Assembly: GCA_944383825.1 (NCBI GenBank)
Contig: CALWRA010000016.1
Location: forward strand, 1-61,353
DNA length: 61,353 nucleotides
Reading direction: 5' to 3'
Origin: an uncultured Acetatifactor sp.
Lineage (GTDB): Bacteria > Bacillota > Clostridia > Lachnospirales > Lachnospiraceae
In this document: positions 9,516 to 18,521 of the stretch, piece by piece
Layout of the letters: every line of letters starts with the position of its first letter
Numbering within the stretch: position 1 is the stretch's first letter
The notes under the pieces: generated by a model
What the model was told of the DNA's origin: nothing
Database searches by the model: none
The model's input: the letters and a program-made list of their open reading frames with translations, nothing else
Translations under genes and position numbers: made by a program

Positions 9516-9544
9516 TTGACGCGTCAGGGGCATAATGTTATAAA
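9516..9544 (+). promoter_or_regulatory. Sigma-A-type promoter of prs
   Basis: TTGACG (9516-9521), 17-base spacer, TATAAA (9539-9544), upstream of prs. The -35 element overlaps a 10-base perfect palindrome TGACGCGTCA (9517-9526), and TGACGCG recurs at 9573-9579 in the leader. Confidence 0.7.
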
Positions 9545-9602
9545 AGAATTGACAAGTTTGTTTCCCAATGACTGACGCGGGAACCCTTACAGGAGGAAAA
9601 AT

Positions 9603-10802
9603 ATGCCCAATTTACGTGAACTGGAAAACGCCATGCCCGTAGCCCCGTTAAAAATTGCAGCTCTTCGCTCAGCAGACCGTATGGGGCACAGAATCAACGA
9701 TTATTTGGTGGAATTCCGTAAAAACGTACATAACGATAAAGTAAAAAAGGATCCGGCCTTTCACGGCTATATTGAAAGCAATTATCTGGTAAACATCGAT
9801 GTTCCCCGTTTCGGCAGCGGGGAGGCAAAGGCTATCTTCCGGGAAAGCATTCGCGGTAAGGATCTGTTTCTTTTGGTGGATGTGTGCAACCACAGCATCA
9901 CCTATAGCATGAACGGATATACCAATCACATGTCCCCTGACGATCATTATCAGGATTTGAAGCGAGTTATCGCAGCCTGCAACGGTAAGGCCAAGCGCAT
10001 TAACGTGATAATGCCCTTTCTTTATGAGAGTCGGCAGCACAGGCGAAGCGGGCGGGAATCCCTGGACTGCGCCTATGCTCTGGAGGAACTCCGGGATATG
10101 GGTGTAAACAATTTCATCACCTTTGACGCTCATGATCCCAGGGTGCAGAACGCTGCTCCTTTAAACGGATTTGACAATTTCACCCCTCCCTATCAGTTTA
10201 TCAAGGCTCTGCTGAACTCAGCGGATGACCTTCTGGTGGATAAGGAACATCTAATCGTCATCAGTCCGGACGAGGGAGCTTTGGACCGCGCTATCTACTT
10301 CGCAAGCGTCCTCGGAGTAGATACTGGTATGTTTTATAAAAGACGGGACTACTCCGTTATTGTAAACGGGAAAAATCCCATTGTAGCCCACGAATTTCTG
10401 GGCGACAATATCGACGGCAAGGATATTATAATTATAGACGACATGATTTCCTCTGGGGGCAGCATGTTGGATACAGCCAGACAGCTGAAGCGCATGAATG
10501 CCCGCAGAGTTTTCATCTGCTGTACCTTCGGCCTGTTTACCGATGGGCTGAGCGCCTTTGATAAAGCCTATGATCAGGGATATTTCGATAAAGTTGTAAC
10601 TACGAATCTTACCTATCTGCCCCCGGAGCTTTATTCCAGACCCTACTTTATCGAGGCGGATATGAGTAAATTCATTGCCTCACTGATCGATTTTATGAAC
10701 CATGATGTATCTCTCTCCAATGTTCTGGCCACTACGGAAAAGATACACGGCATTGTGGAAGCCTATAACAAACGCTCTTTTGTGGCCGCGGATTACGAAT
10801 AG
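9603..10802 (+). CDS. prs: Ribose-phosphate pyrophosphokinase (long clostridial form)
   Basis: Makes PRPP from ribose-5-phosphate and ATP for nucleotide, histidine and NAD synthesis. The 399-residue product is about 80 residues longer than the classical enzyme, with an N-terminal extension and an insertion, but keeps the phosphoribosyltransferase core: FDAHDPRVQN near residue 179 for the flexible ATP/metal site and the PRPP-binding loop IIIIDDMISSGGSML near 281. In this loop ISSGGS replaces the usual IDTAGT, as in the longer clade. ATG 9603 is preceded by AGGAGG 5 bases upstream and a consensus promoter. It stands alone between the divergent pit gene and the convergent histidine kinase, with which it shares a terminator. 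Confidence 0.93.
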   Translation: MPNLRELENAMPVAPLKIAALRSADRMGHRINDYLVEFRKNVHNDKVKKDPAFHGYIESNYLVNIDVPRFGSGEAKAIFRESIRGKDLFLLVDVCNHSITYSMNGYTNHMSPDDHYQDLKRVIAACNGKAKRINVIMPFLYESRQHRRSGRESLDCAYALEELRDMGVNNFITFDAHDPRVQNAAPLNGFDNFTPPYQFIKALLNSADDLLVDKEHLIVISPDEGALDRAIYFASVLGVDTGMFYKRRDYSVIVNGKNPIVAHEFLGDNIDGKDIIIIDDMISSGGSMLDTARQLKRMNARRVFICCTFGLFTDGLSAFDKAYDQGYFDKVVTTNLTYLPPELYSRPYFIEADMSKFIASLIDFMNHDVSLSNVLATTEKIHGIVEAYNKRSFVAADYE

Positions 10803-10822
10803 ATTCCCTGATTTATATCAAG

Positions 10823-10865
10823 AACGCCCTGAAGCAGTCCCTTCGGCTGTTTCAGGGCGTTTCCG
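10823..10865. terminator. Terminator shared by prs and the two-component operon
   Basis: A 14-15 bp stem (AACGCCCTGAAGCAG at 10823-10837 with CTGTTTCAGGGCGTT at 10847-10861, one bulge) and a 9-base loop. The stop codon of the convergent kinase gene (10852-10854) lies inside the right arm. The flanking T/A runs are short in both directions. Confidence 0.75.
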
Positions 10866-13560
10866 CCTCCTCCTGCTCCCCTAATTGTCCCTGTTCTTCC
10901 ACATATTCCGGAAAATCAATCACTACCTTGAACAAATCTCCATCCAGCAGGATTTCAAATTCGCCTCCCTGCAGCCGTACCAGGCTCTTTGCAATAGACA
11001 GACCCAGTCCGCTTCCCTCGTCGCTTCTGGATTCATCTCCCCTGATAAACCGCTCCGTCAACTCCTCTGGACTAATGTTCATTCTGCTCTCGGAAATATT
11101 TTTTATTTCCACACGAATCCTTCCATTTTTTACAATCTGATCGATATAAACCCTGGTTCCCTCCATTGCGTACTTGCAGATATTGTTAAACAGATTCTCT
11201 ATCACACGCCACATTCTGCGGCTGTCCGCATATATGCCGGCGGTCTGCTCCTCTCCGGAAAAAACAATGTGCAGCCTCTTTTCCTCAAACTTCTGTGAAA
11301 ACTCTCCCACGCTTTGGTTAAGCAGCTCCGTCAAGTCCAGCTTTTCGTTGTTCAGCACAATATTTCCGGAGGAAATTTTTGATGCTTCCACCAAATCGTC
11401 CGTAAGCTGCTTCAGGCGCTGAGCCTTGCTTTCCAGAATGTCAATATAGCTTTTTGCCGGTTCCGCTTCTATTTTCAGCCTTTTGAGCAGATCCACATAA
11501 TTGATGATGGAGGTGAGAGGCGTTTTAATGTCGTGGGAAACATTAGTAATCAGATCCGTTTTCATCTGCTCATCCTTCATGCTGGTCCTTACTGCCTTGC
11601 GGATTCCCTCTCCGATATTGTTTACGGCGTCGGCCATCTCCCTGTTCGCTCCATGAAGCCGGTCCGCATCCAGCTTAAAATCCACCTCTCCGTCCCGAAT
11701 TCGGTTGATGCCATCTACAATTTCGATCTGCTCGCCGTTATTCCGAAACAAAAGCATCCCGATGATCACATCAAAAATCACCGTCGCCAATATTAAAATG
11801 AATGAGGCAAGCCTGTACTCCTTCATGACATATACACAGAAAATCGCCGCAAAATTGGCAAAGAGAAACAGATTATACGGAAGCAGCGTGCTGACGGCGG
11901 AACTCCTGTGTCTGAAAACAAAATGGACAAAATTCCTGTAGCACAAAAATACTTTGTGGACAAAGCTGTCCTTCCAAAGATTTCTGCTTCTCAGCCTTCT
12001 CACCAGACTGTACCATATCAGGCAAAAGACCGTGCTTACCGTCATTCCGTAAAGCCCAAAGCTTCCATATTCGTACAAAAGAGCAATTCTCCCTGCCTGG
12101 GTCTGCGAGTGTACGGCGTAAACTGAATCCGCAATCTGCAGAAGCTCCCCATAGCCCCATCTCATCCCGTACCAGATCAGAGCGCCAAAAGCTGCCCAGA
12201 CTTCCGTCCAAATATGATCTATGCCGTTTAAATATTTTATCCGGTCCCCTTCTTCATCCTCTCCAATTCCAGCCGTGGCGGACAGATACAGCCAAAGCCC
12301 CGCCCAGATAAAGCCCTGAAGCACAATGGCCGTTACAATAACTCCGATATTGGGAACCAGTCTTTCAAATGTCTCATGGGCATTGTAAAAGGCGTCTCCT
12401 CTGGCCGCATAGGTATTATCCACGCCGATCCAGATATGGGTAGTCTCAGGATAGGCATAGTCATATTCACGGATATATTGGTGTATCTCATCCTCACTCA
12501 AAACAGTGTTCCCGGTAAATTCCAAACTGTCAGGATAATAGATCAAATATCTTCTGTATTCGGAAAAATACTCTGTCACCGCGCTGTCCGGCTGCTCTAA
12601 AAGCTCTGATACATTTGTATAGGTTCTGGTCTGTCCATCCGCCGTCATGCGCACCATATATTTTAAATTGCTGCCTCCCTCCCGGTACAGCTCGCTGCAG
12701 GTCTGATACTGTTCATATTCCACTGCAAGGTTCTCAATGGCGGTGACCAGATTCCTCTGAAGCTTCATATAATCCACCCAGTTTTCCGCATAGGAAAGCA
12801 GCTGTCTTTCCCCATCCACCGTCTCATACCTACAGACCAATAGAGGAAAATACACATTCAGGCTTCCATCATCCTCCCGGGATAAAATAATATCATCAGG
12901 ATATTCCGCCATAACATAGGAAAAGGCCATATCCAACAGCTGATTCTGAGTATACTCATCCAATGCCTGCGCTACGGCGTCTATCTCTTCCTCCGTCCTG
13001 GTTTCTTCCGGTTCCGCAACGGTTCCCCGTTCCACAGCGTCAGTCCGCCCCGTATAAAAGCCGCGGAAATAAATCTGCCCGTTTTCATCCAGAGCAAAAT
13101 TTTCCTCCGAAATAGCCGGTCCAAAGTAATTCAGAAAATCCTCCATGCTCATGACCCGGTTATTGTACTCGACGCCATCCCGTCCCCACTTGATCAGATC
13201 TTCCAGCTCATACACCGCTGTAACTGCGCATCCGTTTCCCACTCCCCTGCGGTTCGCAAATTCCGAAACGTCCACCTCTTTATGTGGGTCAAAGCTGCCG
13301 TTGGTCTCTACCTCGGACTTGATCATGACCAGCCTGGTAATGTCAGAAACAGCCGTCCGAAAAATTTCCTGATAGACCTCGGAATCCTCAAAGATCCTCT
13401 CCGTATGAAACGGGTCTATTCTGTAGGTTTTCGTCCCGCTCATGGATTCCACAGTCAAAAAGGAATTAAAAAGGATGCCCGCTATGGCAATCATAATTCC
13501 CATAGCCATCAGCTGCTGCAGCAGTCCCAGTCCGAATCGTCTCAACGTTGGCTTTTTCAT
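10852..13560 (-). CDS. Sensor histidine kinase with a large extracytoplasmic domain
   Basis: Membrane-bound sensor kinase paired with the response regulator just upstream. The 902-residue product begins with a membrane helix at about 12-34, followed by an extracytoplasmic region of roughly 370 residues that I cannot assign to a known sensor fold, then four to six membrane helices between about 405 and 610 (for example IGVIVTAIVLQGFIWAGLWL and FILILATVIFDVIIGML), a HAMP-like linker, HisKA with the phospho-acceptor His676 in NVSHDIKTPLTSI, and an HATPase domain with N (ENLFNNICKYA) and G boxes (GSGLGLSIAKSLV). The start ATG 13560 has AGGAG very close upstream; ATGs 17 to 19 codons in cannot be excluded but would cut into the first helix. 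It begins 12 bases after the regulator stop. Ligand unknown. Confidence 0.9.
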   Translation of the reverse strand: MKKPTLRRFGLGLLQQLMAMGIMIAIAGILFNSFLTVESMSGTKTYRIDPFHTERIFEDSEVYQEIFRTAVSDITRLVMIKSEVETNGSFDPHKEVDVSEFANRRGVGNGCAVTAVYELEDLIKWGRDGVEYNNRVMSMEDFLNYFGPAISEENFALDENGQIYFRGFYTGRTDAVERGTVAEPEETRTEEEIDAVAQALDEYTQNQLLDMAFSYVMAEYPDDIILSREDDGSLNVYFPLLVCRYETVDGERQLLSYAENWVDYMKLQRNLVTAIENLAVEYEQYQTCSELYREGGSNLKYMVRMTADGQTRTYTNVSELLEQPDSAVTEYFSEYRRYLIYYPDSLEFTGNTVLSEDEIHQYIREYDYAYPETTHIWIGVDNTYAARGDAFYNAHETFERLVPNIGVIVTAIVLQGFIWAGLWLYLSATAGIGEDEEGDRIKYLNGIDHIWTEVWAAFGALIWYGMRWGYGELLQIADSVYAVHSQTQAGRIALLYEYGSFGLYGMTVSTVFCLIWYSLVRRLRSRNLWKDSFVHKVFLCYRNFVHFVFRHRSSAVSTLLPYNLFLFANFAAIFCVYVMKEYRLASFILILATVIFDVIIGMLLFRNNGEQIEIVDGINRIRDGEVDFKLDADRLHGANREMADAVNNIGEGIRKAVRTSMKDEQMKTDLITNVSHDIKTPLTSIINYVDLLKRLKIEAEPAKSYIDILESKAQRLKQLTDDLVEASKISSGNIVLNNEKLDLTELLNQSVGEFSQKFEEKRLHIVFSGEEQTAGIYADSRRMWRVIENLFNNICKYAMEGTRVYIDQIVKNGRIRVEIKNISESRMNISPEELTERFIRGDESRSDEGSGLGLSIAKSLVRLQGGEFEILLDGDLFKVVIDFPEYVEEQGQLGEQEEAETP

Positions 13561-13572
13561 AACTCCTCATTT

Positions 13573-14265
13573 CTATTGCTTGTCTACCTTATATCCCACC
13601 CCCCAGACAACCTTAATATATCTTGGTTCCTTAGGGTTAATCTCTATTTTTTCCCTGATATGCCGGATATGCACTGCCACAGTGTTGTCGGCTCCTATGG
13701 CGTCCTCGTTCCAGATGCTCTCATAAATTTGGTTGATAGAATAAACTCTGCCCTGGTTTTTCACCAAAAGAAGAAGAATGTTATATTCAATGGGTGTCAG
13801 CTTCACAGGCTCATCGTCCACCGTAACCTGCTTGGTATCATCATTGATAATAAGTCCTCCCACCTGATATACAGACTTGCTTTCTGCATTCAGGCTGCCT
13901 AAGGAGGTGTACCTCCTGAGATTGGATTTTACTCTGGCAGCAAGCTCAAGCGGATTAAAAGGCTTAGTAATATAATCATCTGCGCCAATATTCAGACCAA
14001 GGATCTTATCCGTGTCCTCCGATTTTGCAGACAAAATTATGATGGGTATACTGCTGTTTTCACGAATCTTTAAAGTAGCCCGAATTCCATCCAGCCTGGG
14101 CATCATAATATCCATAATGAGAAGCTGAATATCCTCCTTTCTCAGTACCTCCATTGCCTGCTCTCCATCATAAGCCTTAAATATGCGATAGCCATCCTGA
14201 ATGAGATAAATCTCAATTGCGTCTACAATTTCCCTGTCATCGTCACAAACCAGAATATTTGCCAT
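13573..14265 (-). CDS. OmpR/PhoB-family response regulator
   Basis: DNA-binding regulator, 230 residues. The receiver domain has acidic pocket D8-D10, phospho-acceptor D52 (LLIMDIMMPRLDG), the conserved Thr/Ser switch (IILSAKS) and Lys (ITKPFNPLELAARV). The C-terminal winged helix (about 130-230) ends with the typical NTVAVHIRHIREKIE and VWGVGYKVDK. I start it at ATG 14265 with GGGAGG upstream rather than at 14289, which would add a basic extension of eight residues. It lies 30 bases after pgeF and 12 bases before its kinase gene, with no terminator upstream, so it may be read from the long lepB-yraN-pgeF transcript as well as from a local promoter. Confidence 0.95.
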   Translation of the reverse strand: MANILVCDDDREIVDAIEIYLIQDGYRIFKAYDGEQAMEVLRKEDIQLLIMDIMMPRLDGIRATLKIRENSSIPIIILSAKSEDTDKILGLNIGADDYITKPFNPLELAARVKSNLRRYTSLGSLNAESKSVYQVGGLIINDDTKQVTVDDEPVKLTPIEYNILLLLVKNQGRVYSINQIYESIWNEDAIGADNTVAVHIRHIREKIEINPKEPRYIKVVWGVGYKVDKQ

Positions 14266-14295
14266 TTTGCACCTCCCCATCCGCTTCACCGGACA

Positions 14296-15213
14296 TCAAT
14301 TTTGCTTCAGCAGCAGAAACGCGCCGAGATTTCCTCTCTTTCCCCCTGTGGCCCTGTGGGAAAACAAATACTCAGGATTATGACAAGTACAAATGTCAGT
14401 AACCGTTATCCTGTCAAGGGGAATCCCCGCCTTCCTCAGAATCAGCAAATTTGCAAGCCATAAATCCAGCTGGTATTTCCCCGGCCTTCTGCCAGGAGTC
14501 AACACCCGCAAAGGCTTTTCCTGCCAATCAAAAAACCTGGCGCTTTGCGTAAGCTCCTCTAAAAGCTCCGGGCTTTCTTCAGACATTGTCCGGAAGCTCT
14601 CCGCCGCATTTCCATCCACCTCATAGCAATCACGGCAGATAGAAGGTCCAATTGCAGCCAGCAACTCTTCCGGCCTGGAGCCAAAGCATTGTTCCATAGC
14701 TTCCACCATATGCCTGCCCATCTCAGAAGCCGTCCCTCTCCATCCTGAGTGCGCCAATCCAATGGCCTCATGCACCGGATCAAGAAAATATAAGGGCACA
14801 CAATCCGCATAACCCGTCACCAGCACAATCCCTTTTTCGCAGGTAATCAATCCATCCACATCCTGATAATCCAAAGGCCGGACAATTCCTTTTCCCCGAT
14901 CCTTGTTTGTCACAAGACGTATGTTCACAGTGTGAGTCTGCTGGGACAGAACCATGTCCTGTACGCTGCAGCGCAGCACAGCCGCTATCCGTTCATAATT
15001 GACCAGCACATCTTTCGGATTATCCCCTCTTGTAAAACTCAGATTCATGGAGGAATAAATTCCACGGCTGACGCCGCCCAGCCGGGTGCTGAACAAATGC
15101 TCCACCATACCCGTAGCTTCAAAGGACGGAAAAGTAAGATATTCCATCTCTCCTTCACGGTTTTGCCGAACATTTTTTTCCAAACCGCTGCCTGCTCTTT
15201 TAATTTGAAACAT
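14296..15213 (-). CDS. pgeF: Multicopper-oxidase-fold purine nucleoside phosphorylase (YlmD/PgeF, laccase domain)
   Basis: A member of the DUF152/YfiH family, which acts on purine nucleosides (phosphorylase and deaminase activity) and corrects peptidoglycan errors in E. coli. The 305-residue product has the metal-binding His/Cys set: SQQTHTVN, TGYADCVPL, GLAHSGWRGTAS and the C-terminal CTCHNPEYLFSHRATGG. The start ATG 15213 (MFQIKRAG) has AAGGAAGG just upstream; ATG 15237 has none. It lies 71 bases after yraN and directly before the two-component genes. The N-terminal ~30 residues before EYLTFPSF are an extension compared with shorter homologues. Confidence 0.92.
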   Translation of the reverse strand: MFQIKRAGSGLEKNVRQNREGEMEYLTFPSFEATGMVEHLFSTRLGGVSRGIYSSMNLSFTRGDNPKDVLVNYERIAAVLRCSVQDMVLSQQTHTVNIRLVTNKDRGKGIVRPLDYQDVDGLITCEKGIVLVTGYADCVPLYFLDPVHEAIGLAHSGWRGTASEMGRHMVEAMEQCFGSRPEELLAAIGPSICRDCYEVDGNAAESFRTMSEESPELLEELTQSARFFDWQEKPLRVLTPGRRPGKYQLDLWLANLLILRKAGIPLDRITVTDICTCHNPEYLFSHRATGGKRGNLGAFLLLKQN

Positions 15214-15284
15214 AGCCTTCCTTCCTTTCAGCGACATTTAGAATTGGCGGCGACTGCCCAAACAGCCGTATTTGTTTAACCTCC

Positions 15285-15644
15285 TTACCCTCTGCAAATA
15301 TGAGGAAAAGCGTTTATGACCCAGAAGATTTCTTCTCCCTGAATGGCTACAACGTCGTAACGCACAGCAGAGGAATCGTCCACCCCTTTCATCATCCTGT
15401 AATAATCGGCTGTCCTGCAGATTCTTCTTTGCTTAAAGGCAGTGACCGCCTCCAGAGCGCTGCCCCGATTTTTCGTACTCCGGTATTTCACCTCCACAAA
15501 AACAAGGTATCCCTCATGGCGTCCGATAATGTCAATTTCTCCCTGCCTGCAGCGAAAATTCCGGGCAGTGACGTAAAATCCCCGTCTTTCCAGATATTCT
15601 GCCGCCAGCCGCTCCTTCTCCGCTCCCATTTCTTTTCGATTCAA
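15285..15644 (-). CDS. yraN: UPF0102 family endonuclease-like protein YraN
   Basis: A 119-residue protein of the YraN family, which has a restriction-endonuclease-like fold of unproven function. Visible motifs: the N-terminal helix GAEKERLAAEYLERRGF, then RCRQGEIDIIGR and YLVFVEVKYRS, which hold the E-x-D...E-x-K metal site of PD-(D/E)xK nucleases. It lies at the end of the rnhB-FliK-like-FlhB-like gene string, 28 bases after the FlhB-like gene, matching the rnhB/yraN association seen in many genomes. Confidence 0.93.
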   Translation of the reverse strand: MNRKEMGAEKERLAAEYLERRGFYVTARNFRCRQGEIDIIGRHEGYLVFVEVKYRSTKNRGSALEAVTAFKQRRICRTADYYRMMKGVDDSSAVRYDVVAIQGEEIFWVINAFPHICRG

Positions 15645-15672
15645 ATCTCTTCCCCCGGCTGCCTTTTTCCCA

Positions 15673-15969
15673 CTACTTTTTCATCTTACTTCTAAGCCGA
15701 TCCATAGAATCCACAAAAACAAGGATTTCCGCCACCACTTCATAAAGCTCCGGAGGAATCATATCTCCGATCTGCAGTCTGGAAAGGGTATCCGCCAGCT
15801 TGTCATCTCTGTGAATGGGCACGTCACTTTCCTTCGCCCGTTCAATAATTCTCTCTGCCAAAAGCCCTCTTCCGCTGGCAATGACCTTAGGAGCGGCCTC
15901 GCTGGGATCATATTCCAGCGCGATGGCCTGTTTGGGCTTTGTTCCATCTTTCTGCCGATTATCCGTCAT
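15673..15969 (-). CDS. FlhB C-terminal-domain-like protein (YlqH type)
   Basis: A 98-residue stand-alone homologue of the cytoplasmic domain of FlhB/YscU export-switch proteins. It contains AIALEYDPSEAAPKVIASG and GLLAERIIERAKESDVPI; the canonical autocleavage motif NPTH is replaced by YDPSEA, so self-cleavage is not expected. The RBS GAGAGG precedes ATG 15969. It sits between the FliK-like gene and yraN, the same order as ylqG-ylqH downstream of rnhB in Bacillus, so it is a vertically inherited neighbour. Function unknown. Confidence 0.9.
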   Translation of the reverse strand: MTDNRQKDGTKPKQAIALEYDPSEAAPKVIASGRGLLAERIIERAKESDVPIHRDDKLADTLSRLQIGDMIPPELYEVVAEILVFVDSMDRLRSKMKK

Positions 15970-15990
15970 TTTTACCTCTCATTCTTACCA

Positions 15991-17721
15991 TCAGGCCCTC
16001 ATGTCAAAAGCATAATGTCCCATGGGCACGTGTCCTGTCTGCTTCAACAGCGGCAGAATGCCGCTCTCCTGTTTATCCTCCGGCTGATTTTGCGTCTCTC
16101 TTACCTGCATGGCAAAGCTGCAGTCATATCCTCTGCTCTGAATCCTATTTGTCAAAAGCTCCATATGAGGCTCCAAAAAATCAAGCAACTCTTCGTCCCC
16201 CACATAAAACCGGGTATTTACCTTCTCCCCCTGCATGGCCACATAAACGTCAACAGGCCCCAGATGCTCCATATCCAGATGAAGCAGTGCGCTGATCTGC
16301 CCCTTGCTTTCCGCCAGATTTCTCTTATTGGTAAAAACATAGAGATCGCCGTGCGCTCTGCTCTGCTGGAGCCTCACGGGCAGCTGCACATAAGTATACA
16401 TCTGATTGATCTGCTGCAAAAAGTCCAGGTTCCGCACAATGCCTTCGGCAGCTCTGTGAACCGGGGTTCCTGCCTGCCCCGCCTCCTCCAGCACCTGGGC
16501 CAACTGCTTCAGCTGCCTGTCCATTCTGTCGTATAGCTCATTTACACGCCCCGGCTCGGCAACGTCTTCCGGACGCAGAGACCAAAAATCTTTAAATGCC
16601 TGAGATAAAACGTTCTGAAGTTCCTTGAGGGTCTGCTCTCTCTGAAAGCCTCCCCCTGAGAGTATATGCTCCAGAAGCGCGGACAGCTCTCCCCTGTTTC
16701 CCAGGATGGCCTGCAGTCCGGACTGCGCTCCGGTATTCTGTCCATTTTCTCCCGGAATCCCTCCCCCTGCCGATCCAACGCTTTCAGTCGGCCTCTGGCT
16801 CTGTGCATATTCGCCCTGAAGATTTTCTGAGTTTGCAGGATTTCCTTCCGGTATGATTCCCGGCCGGGAACCGGCGGCCTGTTCTGAGGCTGGAAAATCC
16901 CCAATTCCTCCTTCTCCCACAGACCTTGCAAGCGCATTTGCCAGAATATCTCTCAATGCCTTTATCAGAGCCTCGTTTCCTCCCCCATAGGTCTCCCCCA
17001 TATGTGCGGCCTCCTGTGAAAGCATAGAAAAAAGCTCTCCCAAAATCCTGGATGCTCCCTTTACATCTCCTTTTTGAAGCAGACTTTCAAAGGTTTGCGA
17101 GAAAGACTCCAGTAATTGATCCAATCCCGCTTCCAGTCTGTAGGAAAGATTTTTATAGGAAGATATCTGTGTCAGGTTGTTTTCAGTTACGGGCAGCCCC
17201 AGGCGGTGCAGATCCAAAAGATCCACCAAAGTTGCATCCATATGAGAATTCAACTCTCTGTAAACCTGCTGCAATGTATTTTTGTCAATGGGAAGCCCCG
17301 CCTTCATAAGCTGCTCTGTCATAGAAGCTGTAGTCTCATTCACCGGAAGCCCTGCCATATCCAACGCCTTGAGAATATTCTCATCTGCAGCCATATTTTC
17401 AAACAGAGGGCTCAGCATCAGAACAGCTCCGTTGTTTTTTATCTGAAAAACCATACTTTTCCCGATTTCAAGATTCATTCCCTGCTCCATCCTGGCGCTC
17501 AGCAGCATATCCTCGGCAATCCGAACAAGAACTTCGCTTCCACTTCGAGATACAATTTCTCCCTGCAGGGTCTGCCCCGGAGAAAGAGCCCTGATCTGAC
17601 GGTCCGTCATAGTATTACCCGCCCCGTTTTTTCCCAATAGGGAACCACTCTCCGGACTTTTTTGAGAACGACCTGCGTCTCCCGCTGTTTTTTCCCTTGT
17701 AAATAACTGTGTCAATTTCAT
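15991..17721 (-). CDS. FliK/YlqG-like protein with C-terminal hook-length-control domain
   Basis: A 576-residue cytoplasmic-looking protein without signal peptide or membrane helix. The N-terminal half is helical; the middle (about 285-330) is low-complexity Gly/Ser/Asn/Gln-rich; the C-terminal ~100 residues carry the Flg_hook-like core ALLHLDMEHLGPVDVYVAMQ. It shares its order with the FlhB-like gene 21 bases downstream (ylqG-ylqH). In FliK the same domain switches export specificity through FlhB, so the two neighbours may bind each other; this is inference. The start ATG 17721 has GAGGAA upstream. Confidence 0.85.
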   Translation of the reverse strand: MKLTQLFTREKTAGDAGRSQKSPESGSLLGKNGAGNTMTDRQIRALSPGQTLQGEIVSRSGSEVLVRIAEDMLLSARMEQGMNLEIGKSMVFQIKNNGAVLMLSPLFENMAADENILKALDMAGLPVNETTASMTEQLMKAGLPIDKNTLQQVYRELNSHMDATLVDLLDLHRLGLPVTENNLTQISSYKNLSYRLEAGLDQLLESFSQTFESLLQKGDVKGASRILGELFSMLSQEAAHMGETYGGGNEALIKALRDILANALARSVGEGGIGDFPASEQAAGSRPGIIPEGNPANSENLQGEYAQSQRPTESVGSAGGGIPGENGQNTGAQSGLQAILGNRGELSALLEHILSGGGFQREQTLKELQNVLSQAFKDFWSLRPEDVAEPGRVNELYDRMDRQLKQLAQVLEEAGQAGTPVHRAAEGIVRNLDFLQQINQMYTYVQLPVRLQQSRAHGDLYVFTNKRNLAESKGQISALLHLDMEHLGPVDVYVAMQGEKVNTRFYVGDEELLDFLEPHMELLTNRIQSRGYDCSFAMQVRETQNQPEDKQESGILPLLKQTGHVPMGHYAFDMRA

Positions 17722-17737
17722 AGGCTTTCCTCAAATA

Positions 17738-18502
17738 TTATCCTTCAGTCACAAAATTTTTGATGAAGCTGCGCCGATGGATTGGAGAGGGACCATATTT
17801 TTTCAGCGCTTCTATATGCCCGGCGCTGCCGTATCCCTTATTCAGTCCAAAATCATATACCGAAAACAAGGTGTCATAATTCCGCATTATTCTGTCTCTG
17901 GTCACTTTGGCAAGAATGCTTGCCGCTCCAATGGAAATACTCTTGGCATCTCCCTTGACAATGGGAATCTGCAAAATGTCCACGCCGGGTATCGTCACCG
18001 CATCGTTCAAAAGAATGCCCGGCCTTACGGATAATTTCACTATGGCCTCGCGCATCGCCTCATAGGTAGCCTGCAAAATATTGATTTCATCAATTCTTGC
18101 CGGTGAAACAATACCCACTCCCCAGGCCAATGCCTGCTCTGTAATCACATCGTACAGCTCTTCTCTCTTTTTTTCGGACAGCTTCTTGGAATCGTTTATA
18201 TATAAAATACTGCAGTTTTTCGGCAAAATAACCGCTCCCGCCACAACCGGTCCCGCCAGAGGCCCTCTGCCCGCTTCGTCAACGCCACAGATAGCTCCGT
18301 AATCCTCGTATTTTTTCTCGTAAAACCTTAGACTCTCAATTCTTTGCTTTTCCTTCTCCAAAAGCTTAAGCCTCTTTTCGGCTGCATCCACCAGCTTCTG
18401 TACTCCCCGGCGATGATCCTGTCCGTACTTTGCAATCAGTTCAGGCATCTCATCCGGAGAAGCCGCCTGAAACAGTTCCTTTATCTTGTCAACTTTATCC
18501 AT
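17738..18502 (-). CDS. rnhB: Ribonuclease HII
   Basis: Removes single ribonucleotides and RNA in RNA-DNA hybrids. The 254-residue product has an N-terminal extension of about 68 residues, as in YlqF-linked Bacillus RnhB, then the catalytic motifs: GVDEAGRGPLAGPVVAGAVI (Asp and Glu of the DEDD set), NDSKKLSEKKRE, LNDAVTIPG (third Asp), IVKGDAKSISIGAASILAKV and RD(R). Start ATG 18502 has GAGGGA upstream. It follows lepB by about 20 bases in the rbgA-lepB-rnhB string. Confidence 0.96.
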   Translation of the reverse strand: MDKVDKIKELFQAASPDEMPELIAKYGQDHRRGVQKLVDAAEKRLKLLEKEKQRIESLRFYEKKYEDYGAICGVDEAGRGPLAGPVVAGAVILPKNCSILYINDSKKLSEKKREELYDVITEQALAWGVGIVSPARIDEINILQATYEAMREAIVKLSVRPGILLNDAVTIPGVDILQIPIVKGDAKSISIGAASILAKVTRDRIMRNYDTLFSVYDFGLNKGYGSAGHIEALKKYGPSPIHRRSFIKNFVTEG

Positions 18503-18521
18503 TTTTCCCTCTTTTAAATGC

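Noticed and set aside
15673..17721. FliK-like and FlhB-like genes as part of a flagellar operon
   Set aside because: They match the ylqG-ylqH pair downstream of rnhB and no other flagellar gene is adjacent, so they do not show a flagellar cluster.
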